From Aphrocallistes beatrix (taxonomy: Eukaryota; Porifera; Hexactinellida; Sceptrulophora; Aphrocallistidae), in assembly GCA_963281255.1 (NCBI GenBank), contig OY725499.1, forward strand, positions 1,434,096-1,498,095: 64,000 nucleotides of DNA. Reading direction: 5' to 3'. Positions 33,579 to 44,576 of the stretch are shown here, one piece after another (position 1 is the first letter of the stretch; each line of letters opens with the position of its first letter). The position numbers were made by a program, and so were the translations under genes. The notes under the pieces were generated by a model, which saw only the letters and a program-made list of their open reading frames with translations, ran no database searches and was not told the DNA's origin.

Positions 33579-34920
33579 CAGTATGTCCCGAAAGTCTTTT
33601 CCTACTATAATTTCGACTATATTATGCACCCTTAGCTCATCTAGTCCAACAAAGTTAAACTTACAACTATTTTTACTTTTGGCAACGTGTTAAAAGATTA
33701 AATAATAGCTATATTTTCCAATTCATTGTATTCGTTTCAATTTTTTTTTGCAATTTACAAATTTCATTTTTTTTCGGATATTGGATGTCAAATTTAATGA
33801 ATCCTTCCTCAAATCTTGTGCGTGTCAAAGCGATAGCTATGTTAGAAGCAGGGATTACACAGAAAGACGTTGCTAGAAGACTTGGGAAAACGATCAAAAC
33901 AGTAAATAATTGGTGGAGGCGCAATAAATGTGGTGAAAGTCTGATTGATAAACCCAGATCAGGGAGGCCATCTTCACTAACGAGAGTGGCTAAAATTGTG
34001 ATTTCAAAGTCTGTTGGTAAGAGACACCAGTCGACAAGAAAACTGGCGAGAAGACTAACCGCTCGTGGCCACAAGACCTCCAAAACCGCCATACATCGCT
34101 ATTTGAGGGAAAAGCTACAAACGACCCCGAAATCCGAGATTAACGGAAAAACAGAGGGTTCACAGATTAAAATTTTGTAAAGAAAGGCTCAATTGGTCAG
34201 CTAAGGATTGGGCTAACGTCGTATTCTCGGACGAAGCTCCTTTTCATCTGTTTGAACCTTCAAACCGACAAACAGATCGCGTTTGGGACTCTGATGCTCA
34301 AAATATACCTCCGGTTCTCACATCAAAATTCCCCCCACATTTGATGGTATGGGGCGCTATGTCAGCTAATGCTGTGTCAGAATTACACATTCTTCCTCAG
34401 AAATGCACAGTAAATGCCAAATATTATGTGGATAACATCCTAGCTGGCCCATGTAAATCTGCCTTCGCTCGTAGGCGATCAAAAGGGACGATTCTGGAGA
34501 GAAAACTTTGCGAAAACATGTCGAATGCCATCTTTCAGCAGGATGGAGCCCCTGCTCACTCCTCAAAATCGAGCCAGGAATGGTGTCGATTGAAGCTTCC
34601 TGGTTACTGGGCGAAAGAAGTATGGCCAGGCAACTCTCCTGATCTTTCTCCGATTGAAAATTTGTGGGCTGTGTTTAAACAAAACCTGTCAGAGATACCG
34701 CCTGCGACAAATCTAGATATGCTGGAAAAAAATCTGAAAACGTTGTGGTCGGACATCAGTCCTGATTTACTCAGAAGATTGATAGATGGCATGCCAGACA
34801 GAATGAGGAAGTGTGTAGTAATGAAAGGAGGTTATATTGGGAAATAATTAAACCCCTATGACACGTATTATTAATTTCATAATTTCAAATCAAATAGGAA
34901 AAGACTTTCGGGACATACTG
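33579..34920 (+). mobile_element. Inner Tc1-type DD37E transposon, 1342 bp, complete
   Basis: TA (33577-33578) then CAGTATGTCCCGAAAGTCTT; right end AAGACTTTCGGGACATACTG then TA (34921-34922). The TIRs are perfect over at least 25 bases. It is younger than the outer element, in which it is inserted, and has a less damaged gene. Confidence 0.95.
33785..34847 (+). pseudogene. Tc1-type DD37E transposase (inner element), one frameshift
   Basis: An in-frame upstream start at 33785 gives an N-terminal region with helix-turn-helix TQKDVARRLGKTIKTVNNWW and the GRPSSLTRV linker. Near 34131-34140 a small indel shifts the frame: the ORF ends at 34180 while the true continuation reads PRLTEKQRVHRLKFCKERL and VVFSDEAPFHLFEP (first Asp). 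It then continues LMVWGAMSANAVSELHILP, IFQQDGAPAHSSKSSQ (second Asp) and SPDLSPIENLWAV (Glu) with 37 residues between, ending KGGYIGK at 34847. All catalytic residues survive, so this is the best-preserved transposase in the window. It is clearly related to the outer element's enzyme. Confidence 0.93.
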
Positions 34921-35145
34921 TATATTGATGATGAAGTGAGGTCAAGAAAATTACAAGATGCTAACAAATACAATTGATTTGTATTTCATTCAAACATTAT
35001 GACCGATCAAGTTAAATAAGATCAGAAAAGGGCGAGTTTAAATGCAAACACTGATGTAAAAGGAATATTTTGATTAATTATAAAACCGGAGAAACTTTTG
35101 AGACACTCTGTATATATATATATATATATATACAATATACATATA

Positions 35146-35290
35146 CTACCCAGACAAAAGTATTTGCACACTTCATTATCTTACGTGCATTTAATACTAA
35201 AGTGGGTCTATTCATGAAGATTAAAACTACGAAACGGTAAGTGATACAACTAATCGGGTTTCAAATTTGAAATGTTCGCAATCGAATTAG
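35146..35290. mobile_element. End fragment of the CTACCCAGACAAAAGTAT MITE family
   Basis: CTACCCAGACAAAAGTATTT and a following AAAGTGGGTCTATT block match the left part of the intact MITE at 46672-47147. The right end is missing and the 26-bp motif follows directly. Confidence 0.65.
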
Positions 35291-35327
35291 TTATCCTTAC
35301 TATTAAAACTCGATTAATCTATATGTA

Positions 35328-35669
35328 CCGTATTTCCCTGAATAAGCACCGGGGATTGAATAAGCGCCGGGGATCGAATAAACGTCGGACGCCGGGGCAT
35401 TTTAATTCTCTGAACATCATATCAAACTAGTATTCTCAGTAGTGGTATAGATACAAGAACTTTTTGAAACATTACATTATCCTTTTTTAATAGAACTAAC
35501 ATTCTCAGTTGTGGCAAAAATAAAAGTGCCAGTCAATGTAGTAAACAAAAAATAGAGCGCCGGGTCAAAATAGCGAATACAAAAATAAGCGCCGGGGCTT
35601 GAATAAGCGCTGGGTCTAAAGGGTGAACGAAATAAATAAGCGCCCGGGCGCTTATTCGAAGCAATACGG
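35328..35669. mobile_element. TA-flanked MITE with GAATAAGCGCCGGGG repeats, copy 1
   Basis: Ends CCGTATTTCCCTGAATAAGC and CTTATTCGAAGCAATACGG are complementary and flanked by TA. Several GAATAAGCGCCGGGG units lie inside both ends. A second copy is nested in family I at 60637-60953, in the opposite orientation. Confidence 0.85.
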
Positions 35670-35681
35670 TATATATATATA

Positions 35682-36306
35682 CAGTGCCGGTCAAAAAGAA
35701 TTGCTCAAAATCAATGCATATAGCATAGTAAACGTCAAATAGTTTCGACTCACTAGATAGTTTCTTTCTTGCGAAATCATATACATCTTTGTTTATTTTG
35801 CTAAGTAATACCGTAATACAGATATTTCATTCATTATATTTGAATAATTTGCCCTTTTCACTTTTCTACTCTTTATTACAATTTATCAGTATTTATCGAA
35901 TTTCCAATGCCTTCGAAACCCCGAATTTCCTTTGAAAATCTGGCAAACCTGATATTGAATCTGAAAACGGCCATACTCAGAGGGAGGTAGCTAAAATGGT
36001 TGGGTGTTGCCAAAAAAGCGTTGGTGAGATCCCAAGGAAACATGGACTGACTTGCTCGGTAAGAAACCTCACCATTCCAAGTAGGCCTCGTGTCACAACC
36101 AAAAGGTAAGACAGCTTATTAGTCAGAAAAAGCAAAAGGATCGATTTAGACTGCTACTCATATAAGAACCGAAGTATTATCCGAATATTCGTTAAAAATG
36201 TCCACTTCAACAGTTCAGAGAATGTTACGAGGGGCGAGCTATCATTGTTAAAATCAATCAAATTTTGGGTAAACCTATTTTGAGCAATTCATTTTGACCG
36301 GCAGTG
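35682..36306 (+). mobile_element. Internally deleted Tc1-type element
   Basis: TA then CAGTGCCGGTCAAAAAGAAT; right end ATTCATTTTGACCGGCAGTG then TA. Inside, 35905-36110 gives broken pieces such as GHTQREVAKMVGCCQKSVGE and RNLTIPSRPR, a helix-turn-helix and linker of a Tc1-like transposase; the catalytic domain is deleted. Confidence 0.85.
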
Positions 36307-36321
36307 TATATATATATATAT

Positions 36322-36790
36322 CTGTAACGAATTGATTGAGGAAACTGCCGGGCGCAGAAAGCTGATTTTTGGCATGTGGGAGTATTTTGGCTATGGCTCC
36401 AGTAAGTTCTGAGTTCAGAGCAAAATGTCGACTCATCATGGAATTATGACGTCATTGTCACCTTTTTTATAATTAAAAATTTGAGTTTTTCGACTATAAC
36501 TTAGCCATTTAAAGTGATAGAAGGCTGAAATTTTAAGAGACTGTGTATATTAATATATCTCACTTATGATACAACTATCATTCAAAAATGATGACACATC
36601 ACTCTGCTATGACGTCTTCATCACGCATCAAATTTTAAAAATTAAAAAATTTGGTGATTTTTCGTGCGATATCGATTACAACAGTAGGACAGACGTATTT
36701 AGAGATGTTATATACCTTATGATTAACCAATGAGACCCCAGGCGTCCGCAGGGCGTCAGCCGCGCAGCGCAAGCAAGCGAAGCGCGCTTG
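36322..36790 (-). repeat. Family I repeat lacking the hairpin in its head
   Basis: Full tail and body; in the head the GGCGGACACxxxGTGTCCGCC hairpin is deleted (GTCCGCAGGGCGTCAGCCGCGC). Tail-side CRE intact (near 36449); head-side reads TGACGTCT. Two reversed 26-bp motifs follow at about 36810 and 36840. Confidence 0.88.
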
Positions 36791-37064
36791 TAAATATATA
36801 AATACACATTAATCTAGTTTTAATAGTGAGGATATACACATTAATCGAGTTTTAATAGTGAGGATACCCTTGTGCTAGAAAGTATTTCATTTCATTATTA
36901 CATTGGTTCTCTCTTTCTCTGTATTGGGATTAAATATTGTTTCGTTGATCCTGGAAATCATTTATCAGGCGGATATTTTCGCAAATGTGATCAATTGAGT
37001 TTACAGAATAGATGAAGGGTTGCAACATTCCTATTATAATTAACTTACTGCTTTAGATTTATTG

Positions 37065-40000
37065 CTAGTATGAGCTCAAATTTATATTCTTTCGCCCCAT
37101 AACTTTCTCAAGGTAAAAAATGCAACATATTCCTTGTAAAGCCGAGGCTAAAAACTCTGAATAATAAAGATAAATTGGAAGGGCATTCTCACTATGTTTA
37201 TTTCATTCTAGAAATGATATAAAACAATTAATTGGTGAATACAAAAGAAAAATTTTAAGTATGAAACGAACCTTTGGCATGATTTGGATCTGGAGCAATA
37301 TAGGTGTAAAAAGATACATCTCTCTCATGTGCTAATGAATTTTCAGATTTGTTAGGATATTGGGAAGACTTTGTAGAATCTTTTAGAGATTTAGTTCTCC
37401 TTGGTACATACTTGGTCGAATGAGGAAAATGAAAGCTCTCAAAATTAGTTCCTTCTTTACTAAAATGAGAAATACCAAAGGAGAAAGATATAAATGCACA
37501 TAATTTGGGAAGGAGTAAAAATGGGTATATGAGAAGTACAACCAATATGAAATTTGAAATTACTGTCAATATACATGATACAAGCGCGCTTCGCTTGCTT
37601 GCGCTGCGTGGCTTGCTGACACCGCGTATCCGCAGAGTCGGCCTGCGGGCTCCTGAAGTTACTCAATCTAACCTATTTTGGGATTTTTTTTACTTTATAT
37701 AAATATTTTACACAAAGTTTAACGAATAATTTCTTATATGGATCCGAAAATATAATATTCGAAATCTACAGCACTAAAAATCCCATGTCAACCGTTGGAT
37801 GCTAGTCTCTAGCCTATTTTAGTATTTGTTTACTTTATGTATCTATTGTAAACAAAAGTAAATAAATTAATTATCAAACTTACTCGAAAATACGATATTC
37901 GAAATCTACACCCCTGAAAACCCCATGTCAAACGTTGGAAGCTAGTCTATAGCCTATTTTGTAATTTGTTTACTTTATGTATCTATTGTAAACAAAAGTA
38001 AACAAATTAATTATCAAACTTACACAAAAATTCGAAATCTACTACACCCCTAAAAACCCTATGTCACTCGTTGGAAGCTAGTTTCTAGAATATTTTTCAA
38101 AATTAGTCAAATGGTTCAAAATTCGTCAAATGGATTTTGTATTATAAAGGTTTGAAAAATTGTTTTCCATTTTCTTGCAGAGGTGTGAAAATTTCGCTTA
38201 GATCTTAGAACTTAATCGTAGTCATATCATTTGACACCTACATGCCAATATTTCAATCAATTCGGACAAAGACAAAAAAAACCCCTAGCGTTTTATAACA
38301 TATAATATAAAAGAGAAAAATAAATAGGCTATGAAGGACTGAAAATTAGTACAAACTTGACCAATATTTGAAATTATGAATTTCCAATATTTAATTAATT
38401 ATCCATACTATTAAAGTTCGATTAATGTTTATATATGTATATATATATATATAAATGTAAATAATTGATCGAAGAAACTGCCAGGCGCAGAAAGCAGATT
38501 TTTGGCATGTGGGAGTTTTTTGGAAAAATATTTTAAACGTTTTTCTAAAGTAGAATATCGATAATCTGTCTCTATCATTTTGTTCTACGAGACGAGATCT
38601 TTCCAAAACAGTCGAGTTTTTACTCTACGACCTTTGTAAATAAAGATCCCTCCTTTGTAAAATTGATTTTTTAAGTGCCTAAAACAGGCTAAAAAGCAAT
38701 TTTCTTCGGAAAGGCTTGATTTCCATTAGTTTTTACTGTATCCTAGTATTAAATAACATCCAAACATCTTAAATCAACAACTTATAGTAGTATTTAACTT
38801 CAAAATATGGCATATCAAATATTTTCACATCATAACACCTTCAAAAGTGTGAAAAAGTTGTCAATTATGACTGGGGACCCAAAAATGACCATGTCCGATA
38901 GTATCCGCCGAAATCCCATGTCTATAACTTTATTTGACTATGTCAGGTCGTTATTTTATACTGAATTCGTGTTCAGCACTAAATTTCCAGCAACTTGATA
39001 TGTATATTGACCATATTTGGAGAATATTTTGGTTGCCTTTTCCTAGCAACGGTCAGGAATGTCAAAAAATTTCTGGCCGTTGCAAGGCACGGTCAAACAA
39101 AAAAATATTTCCAAATATGCTCCATATATATACTATATCAAATTGCTGGAAATCTAGTGCTGAGCATGAATTCAGCAAAAATATGATATGGCACTGTTAA
39201 AAGAAGTTATAGCTGTGAGACCTTTCGCATTTAAAATGTGTCGTTTTTAGAGCGACACCAGGGGCCTTATTCACTAACAAAACTTAAGTTTTGCTCAACT
39301 TAAAACTTAAGTATAACTTTTAAAGCAAAAACTAAGTATTTGCATAACTTTAAGCAAAAACTAAGTACAGTCGACTCCGCTTAATAGAGTCACATCGGTC
39401 AGAGGACATTTTGGCCCGATTAAGCGGAGAACCCTATTAACCGAAAATATTTTGTATTAGTTTCCATGTGTGAGAGCTATTCCGGTCCTACCAAAAGTGG
39501 CTCGATTAAACAGTGACTCTATTTAGCGGAGTCGACTGTATTTGCTTAACTTTAAGCAAAACTAAGTATTTACTTAACTTTAAGCAAAATCTAAGTATTT
39601 GCTTAACTTTAAGCAAAATCTAAGTATTTGCTTAACTTGAGAAACAGCTAAGAATTTGCTTGCTTTAAAAAATGTTAGAATTTAATACTTTTGAATTATT
39701 TAAATACTGTAATCACTATCAAGTTCCATGGTTAAATTATATGAACAATAGTCCTATTAAATAGTTATAAAGTAGTCTAGAAGTAGTCTATTGTCTATCA
39801 AATACGATCCAATTTGAAGAACTAGTCACTAGAGTTTGCACGATATGGTCCAAACTGGCAGATATGCTTTGCCCTAGCAACGCAGGAATGCAATAAAATT
39901 CCATTCAAAAGATATAAAATTTTCAAATCATTGAGTGTTCATCTTGGTTCTACACAAAATCCAACCGCCTCTGGCGGAAACAAAGTGTCCACCAGCCGCG

Positions 40001-41369
40001 GAGCACAAGCAAGCGAAGCGCGTTTGTAGACTTAAAACAGTTTAGAAAATGGCAAAATCGCACATAAAATGAGCTGTTGTGCAATGATAAGATGATTAAT
40101 CTAAATTCTATCAACAGATATATATACTTGTACTCTGTACTCTGACATCATGTTTATATATACTGGTAAAGGGACGGCACCACCGGGGGTGTCCTGGGTG
40201 TCCAGACACACATTGCGTCCTGTTTTATCATATTGTACAATATGTATCCCTCCATAAATGGACACCCACTTTCAGGGAAATCCCTCATAGGACACCCACT
40301 GCCGATAAAACATGGCGTCGGCTATGTGGTAGTACATTCTTAGTTCTTACTAACTATTCTGCATTTGGTGAAGGATTTTAACTAATCATGTTTTATTTCA
40401 ATCGGTTGCTACTTCATCTCTAGTCCTTAATTTTCAGTCTACTGTAAGGTATTATATTGAGTAGGCTATGCAAATGCAATACTCAATCTTTCGGTATTTG
40501 AAACAAATGATAAACATTTCATATAAAAGCCCGCTTGGTTAGAAAATCGAGAGAAACATCAACAGAAAAATATTAACAAACATATTTTTAGGTAGTAATT
40601 CAACCGTGCTATAACTTTTGATCATGAACTATTTTATAAACTATAACTTTTGATCATGAACGTCTTCCAGCCATTTTCTATGGGACTGAAGCCATAAAAG
40701 TGCGAAGCCATATAAATGCTGGGTATTCTACAGTTAATGGATCAAAAGAAATATGAAGTTAAAAATGACACGAACCACCTATATATAGTTATCATCTCTT
40801 CACACTATTCATTTGTCCGAAATTCATTCATGAATCTATGATTAGGGTAATGTATACAATAAAATGTATAAATAACTGAAAACATGAGAAGATAGTCACA
40901 TATTAAAATGCACTACATTAATCCAATTATTTTCCTAACATCAGGAGGTCAACTAGTAAATTAATAACATTATTTATTAGTGAAATTTAGGATAAACAAT
41001 TGTTAATAGTTATAAAATTAATATACTATTGTATTAAGATAAATAAGAAAGTTTTACCATTGCAAATATCTCCTGTTTCTCTGCAAATCAAAGTCACTGT
41101 CATCAAAATATTCAATAATATCACAAGTATGGTTGGGTATATTTTGGAGTGATGTAGAAAATGAATCTTGAATATTTGAATTTGACACCTCATCAGAAAT
41201 TAGAAATGGTTTCTTAGAATCAATCATACATGGAGCATAAAAATTATTGATTTGAAATGTAGGTCTTGGTGATCTAGAGAGAGGAGAATCCAAACTGACT
41301 GAATTAACAGAAGTATAATTAAATTCTTGCAGATGGTTTGGATTTCTTCTATCTTTAAATGAGAAAACG
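37065..41369 (-). CDS. Tentative three-exon segment of an unknown host gene
   Basis: Exon 1 (41369-41058) follows TTACTTTTGTTTAG and ends ...CAATG|GTAAAA. Exon 2 (37459-37272) follows TTTCTCATTTTAG and ends AAAG|GTTCGT, a weak donor. Exon 3 (37156-37065) follows TTATCTTTATTATTCAG and ends in TAG. Splice phases agree at both joins: the first makes a Cys codon, the second a Glu codon. Exon 1 encodes a hydrophilic Ser/Asn-rich segment (about 103 codons) ending with an acidic EYFDDSDFDLQRN; exon 2 contains HERDVSFYTYIAPDPNH. No domain is recognised and upstream exons were not found. Intron 1 is 3.6 kb and full of repeats. Phase agreement by chance is about one in nine, so this is only a candidate. 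Confidence 0.35.
37576..38290 (+). repeat. Family II repeat, copy 1
   Basis: Starts with the same GC-rich head as family I (ACAAGCGCGCTTCGCTTGCT), then diverges (CTGAAGTTACTCAATCTA). It holds about 2.6 tandem units of roughly 135 bp (each with ATATTCGAAATCTAC and GTTGGAAGCTAGTC), then a TTTCTTGCAGAGGTGTGAAA block and the tail TTTCAATCAATTCGGACAAA. Confidence 0.85.
38401..38525 (-). repeat. 26-bp motif, TA repeat and family I tail fragment
   Basis: A diverged motif (ATCCATACTATTAAAGTTCG), a TA repeat, then AATTGATCGAAGAAACTGCC to GGCATGTGGGAGTTTTTTGG, the last ~65 bp of family I. The rest of the copy is missing. Confidence 0.75.
38958..39180. repeat. Inverted repeat of about 75-bp arms
   Basis: GTTCAGCACTAAATTTCCAG near 38969 is mirrored by CTGGAAATCTAGTGCTGAGC near 39148, with further pairing inward (TATTTGGAGAA / TATTTCCAAATATG). 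It resembles the inner part of the P-like foldbacks (including CCTAGCAACGG and GGAATG blocks), so it may be a diverged relative, but its outer ends are not recognisable. Confidence 0.55.
39258..39680. mobile_element. Relative of the 1766 MITE with an expanded TTGCTTAA array
   Basis: Starts GGGGCCTTATTCACTAACAA like the MITE at 1766. It continues as a tandem array of about 28-30-bp units built on TTTGCTTAACTTTAAGCAAA + TCTAAGTA; each unit is itself a near palindrome. The array is split by the pogo-like MITE at 39368-39538. No right TIR is visible. Confidence 0.7.
39368..39538. mobile_element. 171-bp pogo-like MITE (CAGTCGACTCCGCTTAATAG)
   Basis: Ends CAGTCGACTCCGCTTAATAG and TATTTAGCGGAGTCGACTG are complementary and flanked by TA (39366-39367, 39539-39540). 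Removing it restores the array phase of the surrounding repeat (AACTAAGTATTTGCTTAAC), which confirms the insertion. Confidence 0.88.
39690..40472. mobile_element. Diverged P-like relic E, with a family I head fragment inside
   Basis: The right end TATTGAGTAGGCTATG (to about 40472) and inner blocks (CCTAGCAACGCAGGAATG, GAGTGTTCATCTTGGTTCTAC) resemble the right arm of P-like element A. The left end is not recognisable. A family I head piece (about 39965-40027, CGCCTCTGGCGGAAACAAAG to GAAGCGCGTTTGT) is embedded. Confidence 0.55.
40473..41057. other. Nothing recognised
   Basis: AT-rich sequence in the presumed intron 1 of the minus-strand gene candidate. Confidence 0.3.
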
Positions 41370-42018
41370 CTAAACAAAAGTAATAACTCAATAATAATAA
41401 ATTCAAAAGGAACATATGAATACCCCTTTGAGCAGGATGAAAGTTTGATTTGATTTATGATAAGATGAATTAAATTTTCTAATTGTCATCTGGTATTTCA
41501 GAAAAGGGAAAAAAAGATTTTTTTTGCCAATCGATTACATACTACACCATTTTTTCCTCCATTTTAGTTTCAGTTTACCTATTGATCGTGTAGCGCAAGA
41601 CCGAAACGAGTGTGCATCGAGCGATTTGTAAAATATTTGAGTATTTCAGAATCAGAATTTTAGTAATGTTACCATGTCCAATTCATCAAGGTGTCCACGA
41701 AATTTACTTGCTTCTTTTTTCCATGCCATTCAGAATATTCACTTACTACCTTTTTTCTTCCAAAAAATAAAAAAGGTATTAAGTAGCAAGTTAATCCCTG
41801 ATTGTAATTATTGACGTCATTATAAAGAAAGCATAATATATTATAGGGACATTAAACTAATCATTTTATTACTCTATTATTCGATATCTATCACTACTCG
41901 TGAGATTTTGCACTACTAGTAATTTTCATTTCTGGATCTTAGGTTAAAAAAAAATTGAAATTAAGACTGGAGAACTTAGTATGCATTTTGGAATGATGTC
42001 GTCATTTCAAATTACATA
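41370..42018. other. Nothing recognised
   Basis: AT-rich; CTACCTTTTTTCTTCC and its inverse AAAAAAGGTATTAAG near 41750-41790 form a small imperfect hairpin. No coding support. Confidence 0.3.
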
Positions 42019-42489
42019 CAGCGAACCTGTATATAACGGCCACCCAAGGACTGGGCAAAATTGGCCGTTATACACAGGTGACCGTTATATACAGGTGATT
42101 GTCTTAATCCCCAAAAGGAATCAACGTAGTGCAATAAATATCAATAAGTTTTTAGAAATCCATTTCTTGAAGTAATTACATAAAACTTTTTTATCGTTCG
42201 TAACAAGGCCAGTAATAAACACATAAAAAGGTGAAAAAGGTGAAAAAGGAGATAGCCGTTATAGACAGGTGACCATTATAGACAGGTATTGGCCGTTTAC
42301 ACAAGTGATGGCCGTTGTACACAGTTTTAGGGTCAGTAATGGACTACAAATGGGTGGCCGCTGGCCGCGTTGAGCAGGTGACCGCTATACCAGGTTCAAT
42401 ATTACGGAATTTCGGACGGAACTGTTCATTGGTGACCGCAATAGACAGGTGACCGTTGTATAGAGTGGCCGTTAGAGCAGGTTCGACTG
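42019..42489. mobile_element. pogo-like MITE with AGGTGACCGTTATA repeats
   Basis: TA then CAGCGAACCTGTATATAACG; right end GGCCGTTAGAGCAGGTTCGACTG with TA. Many internal copies of GGCCGTTATAnACAGGTGACC alternate in the element. Non-coding; ends of this type are usual in the pogo/Tigger branch. Confidence 0.85.
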
Positions 42490-42719
42490 TATTTGTTTTG
42501 TTTGTAATTATTATTAATTGGGATATACCAAAGCATTATATTTACTAAAGTAATTGCACTCTATTCAAAATCGGGACCATGGATAATACATTCATTTTTC
42601 CGAGATTCGATGATTGCCAAATAAGTGCACAATAAAGAGTAAGTGACATGAACAAGGTTTTACGTCTCAATTTCTCGATCCTGTATTTGACCATTAAATT
42701 TACCTCTAAATATATATAT

Positions 42720-43000
42720 CCCGAACTTCACTACTGACCATAGGAAAATATCCGCAATTTGTTTAAATCTGATAAATTAAATGTCTTGAAGCGAGGACCA
42801 AAATTAACAGCGAAAGCTTGTTGGCCATCAAGCTTAAAACGACAAAATGTTAGTTTCGCAGTGAAAATATATCATGAGACAACATGCGCTAGCCTATTAG
42901 CTTGGAAGATGGAAACTAACACCTTACACACAAATCAAACAGTCTAATTTCTCAATCTAATCAAAAATATTTGAAAAATATTTAATGTAAACTGGCTCGG
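42720..43000 (+). pseudogene. Possible P-like transposase C-terminal fragment
   Basis: The frame at 42759-42947 reads LKRGPKLTAKACWPSSLKRQ followed by NVSFAVKIYHETTCASLLAW. It resembles the KLTxxHxxPxxFxKMxVxxAxxVFS block that I recall from THAP/P-type transposases. A further piece (TSFRNTSEELSLL near 43105) could be the next domain. No ends and no other domain; the assignment is weak. Confidence 0.35.
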
Positions 43001-43627
43001 AAAAAATATATGATTAAAGAATGAATTTTAGCTCTAGTCTCTGGTTGGATTGCTGGGTTAATCTGCCATTTGTTGTATCAGGAAAATTGACAGTACAAAC
43101 GTTCACCAGCTTTCGAAACACTTCCGAGGAATTATCACTCCTGGTCAAACAATGTACAGATAACCACAGCTACCTGTACCTTCTAACTTCCTGAATCCAG
43201 AATGATGCTCTAGTACTCCACTTTGATCTACTATATAGACAGATGTCAGGATCCCACTATCTGCTTTCAGAAAGTAAACACAACTCCAACTTTCAAATTT
43301 TCTAAAGATGTTCGATTTAAAATATTCTTCAAATCCTAATGAAGGGCACCATTTCTCTTAAAGAATACCACAACAAATTTGCTGACAAATGATTGATAAC
43401 TTAGGGACAACTCGATATAGAACATTATCTCACCGAATTGAATGAAATCTCACTTCCTGAATTAGAAGTCACCCAAATAGAATGTCTAGTTTATATAGTA
43501 GGATACGCAGTATTCTCTTACTTAGAAGTCTAGTGGTTGTATTGTTACGGCCGTTTAGTAATATCAGATAAACTCATGGAAGTTAAACAATGACGTTGGA
43601 TTCCAGTATACTTGTATTGATCTAGTG
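43001..43627. other. Nothing firmly recognised
   Basis: May contain more debris of the preceding transposase fragment, but no frame is long or conserved enough to call. Confidence 0.25.
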
Positions 43628-43730
43628 CAGGGGTGTCAAACCTATGGCCAGCGGGCCATTTGTGCCCGCAAGGAGTCCGAGATTAGCCCATCAAATACAA
43701 ATACATAAGGAATCATCAGTCAAGTTGGAC
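43628..43730 (+). mobile_element. hAT-like terminus (CAGGGGTGTCAAACCTATGG)
   Basis: CAGGGGTGTCAAACCTATGG followed by GCGGGCCATTTGTGCCCGC is the typical start of hAT non-autonomous elements. The other end was not found. Confidence 0.5.
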
Positions 43731-44576
43731 TGATTATTTTTCTATCTGTTAATTTTGCCAAATTTATAGAGAGTACAGTAGATTTTGGATATAGAGACAG
43801 TGTCGGGGAAAGGGAATTTATAGTCAAATTATCACTAAAATATCCAAAAAAATTAGCGTGGAATGTCATCGATTGGGGAAGCTCAAAGCCAACAAAAGTA
43901 TCAATATATCCAATATATCTTTATATAAAATATCATTATATCCAATATCTACTATATATTGCGTTATTCCACCACTGAAGTACATTTCAATAATATTATA
44001 TTTAACAAAAGCTTATAGCAACAAAATTCAAAATCTAGTAAATGTAAAAACAATGGTATTTTTATATGGGGCTTCTGGATTCAGGTTTTAGTGTAAAATA
44101 ATCAGTAAATAAACTTGAAATTGCTTCAGAAACAAGCAAAGTTGATTTACTTCAGAAACTTGTCAACAAACGTAATTTCCATATCAGATAGACCAACTGT
44201 AATAACTACTCGGGCTCACTGATCTCAGAAAAGGATAGTCCACTTTTGAAAATCCATTTTCCAGCTTGTCTCAGCTAACAACGTTAGGTGTAGACTGAAA
44301 CGAATAGGTTATAGTAGTTGTGCAATCACATAAAAGCCCTTCATTTCGAAAGTTATTCAAGTTCGCCAAGTTACTTTAGCTCGATATTCTACAAATGGGC
44401 ACCAGAAAAGGTATCATAAGTGATCTGGAGAGATGAATGAGTACCTAATTCAGGGATTACAATTCTAATGATAATGGTCCAGCCTATGCCACCAAACGAA
44501 AACATGTGTGGACAATTTTTGGAAACCCATCATGACAACAATAGACGCAAAACTTAAACTTCGGGCATTTAATATT
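43731..44576. other. Nothing recognised
   Basis: AT-rich; short open frames without motifs. Confidence 0.3.

Larger units (their letters stand above)
32418..35110 (-). mobile_element. Outer Tc1-type DD37E transposon, interrupted by a second one
   Basis: TA (32416-32417) then CAGGGTGTCTCAAAAGTTTT; right end AAACTTTTGAGACACTCTG then TA (35111-35112). The transposase is on the minus strand. Without the nested element (33579-34920) and one TA it would be about 1.35 kb. The insertion lies between the right TIR and the transposase start, so it separated the gene from its own end. Confidence 0.92.

Noticed and set aside
41224..41415. Second minus-strand frame (MFLLNLLLLSYYFCLAF) as a signal peptide
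   Set aside because: It crosses the splice-acceptor-like sequence of the candidate exon in a different frame; the hydrophobic start is encoded by the polypyrimidine/AT-rich intron end.
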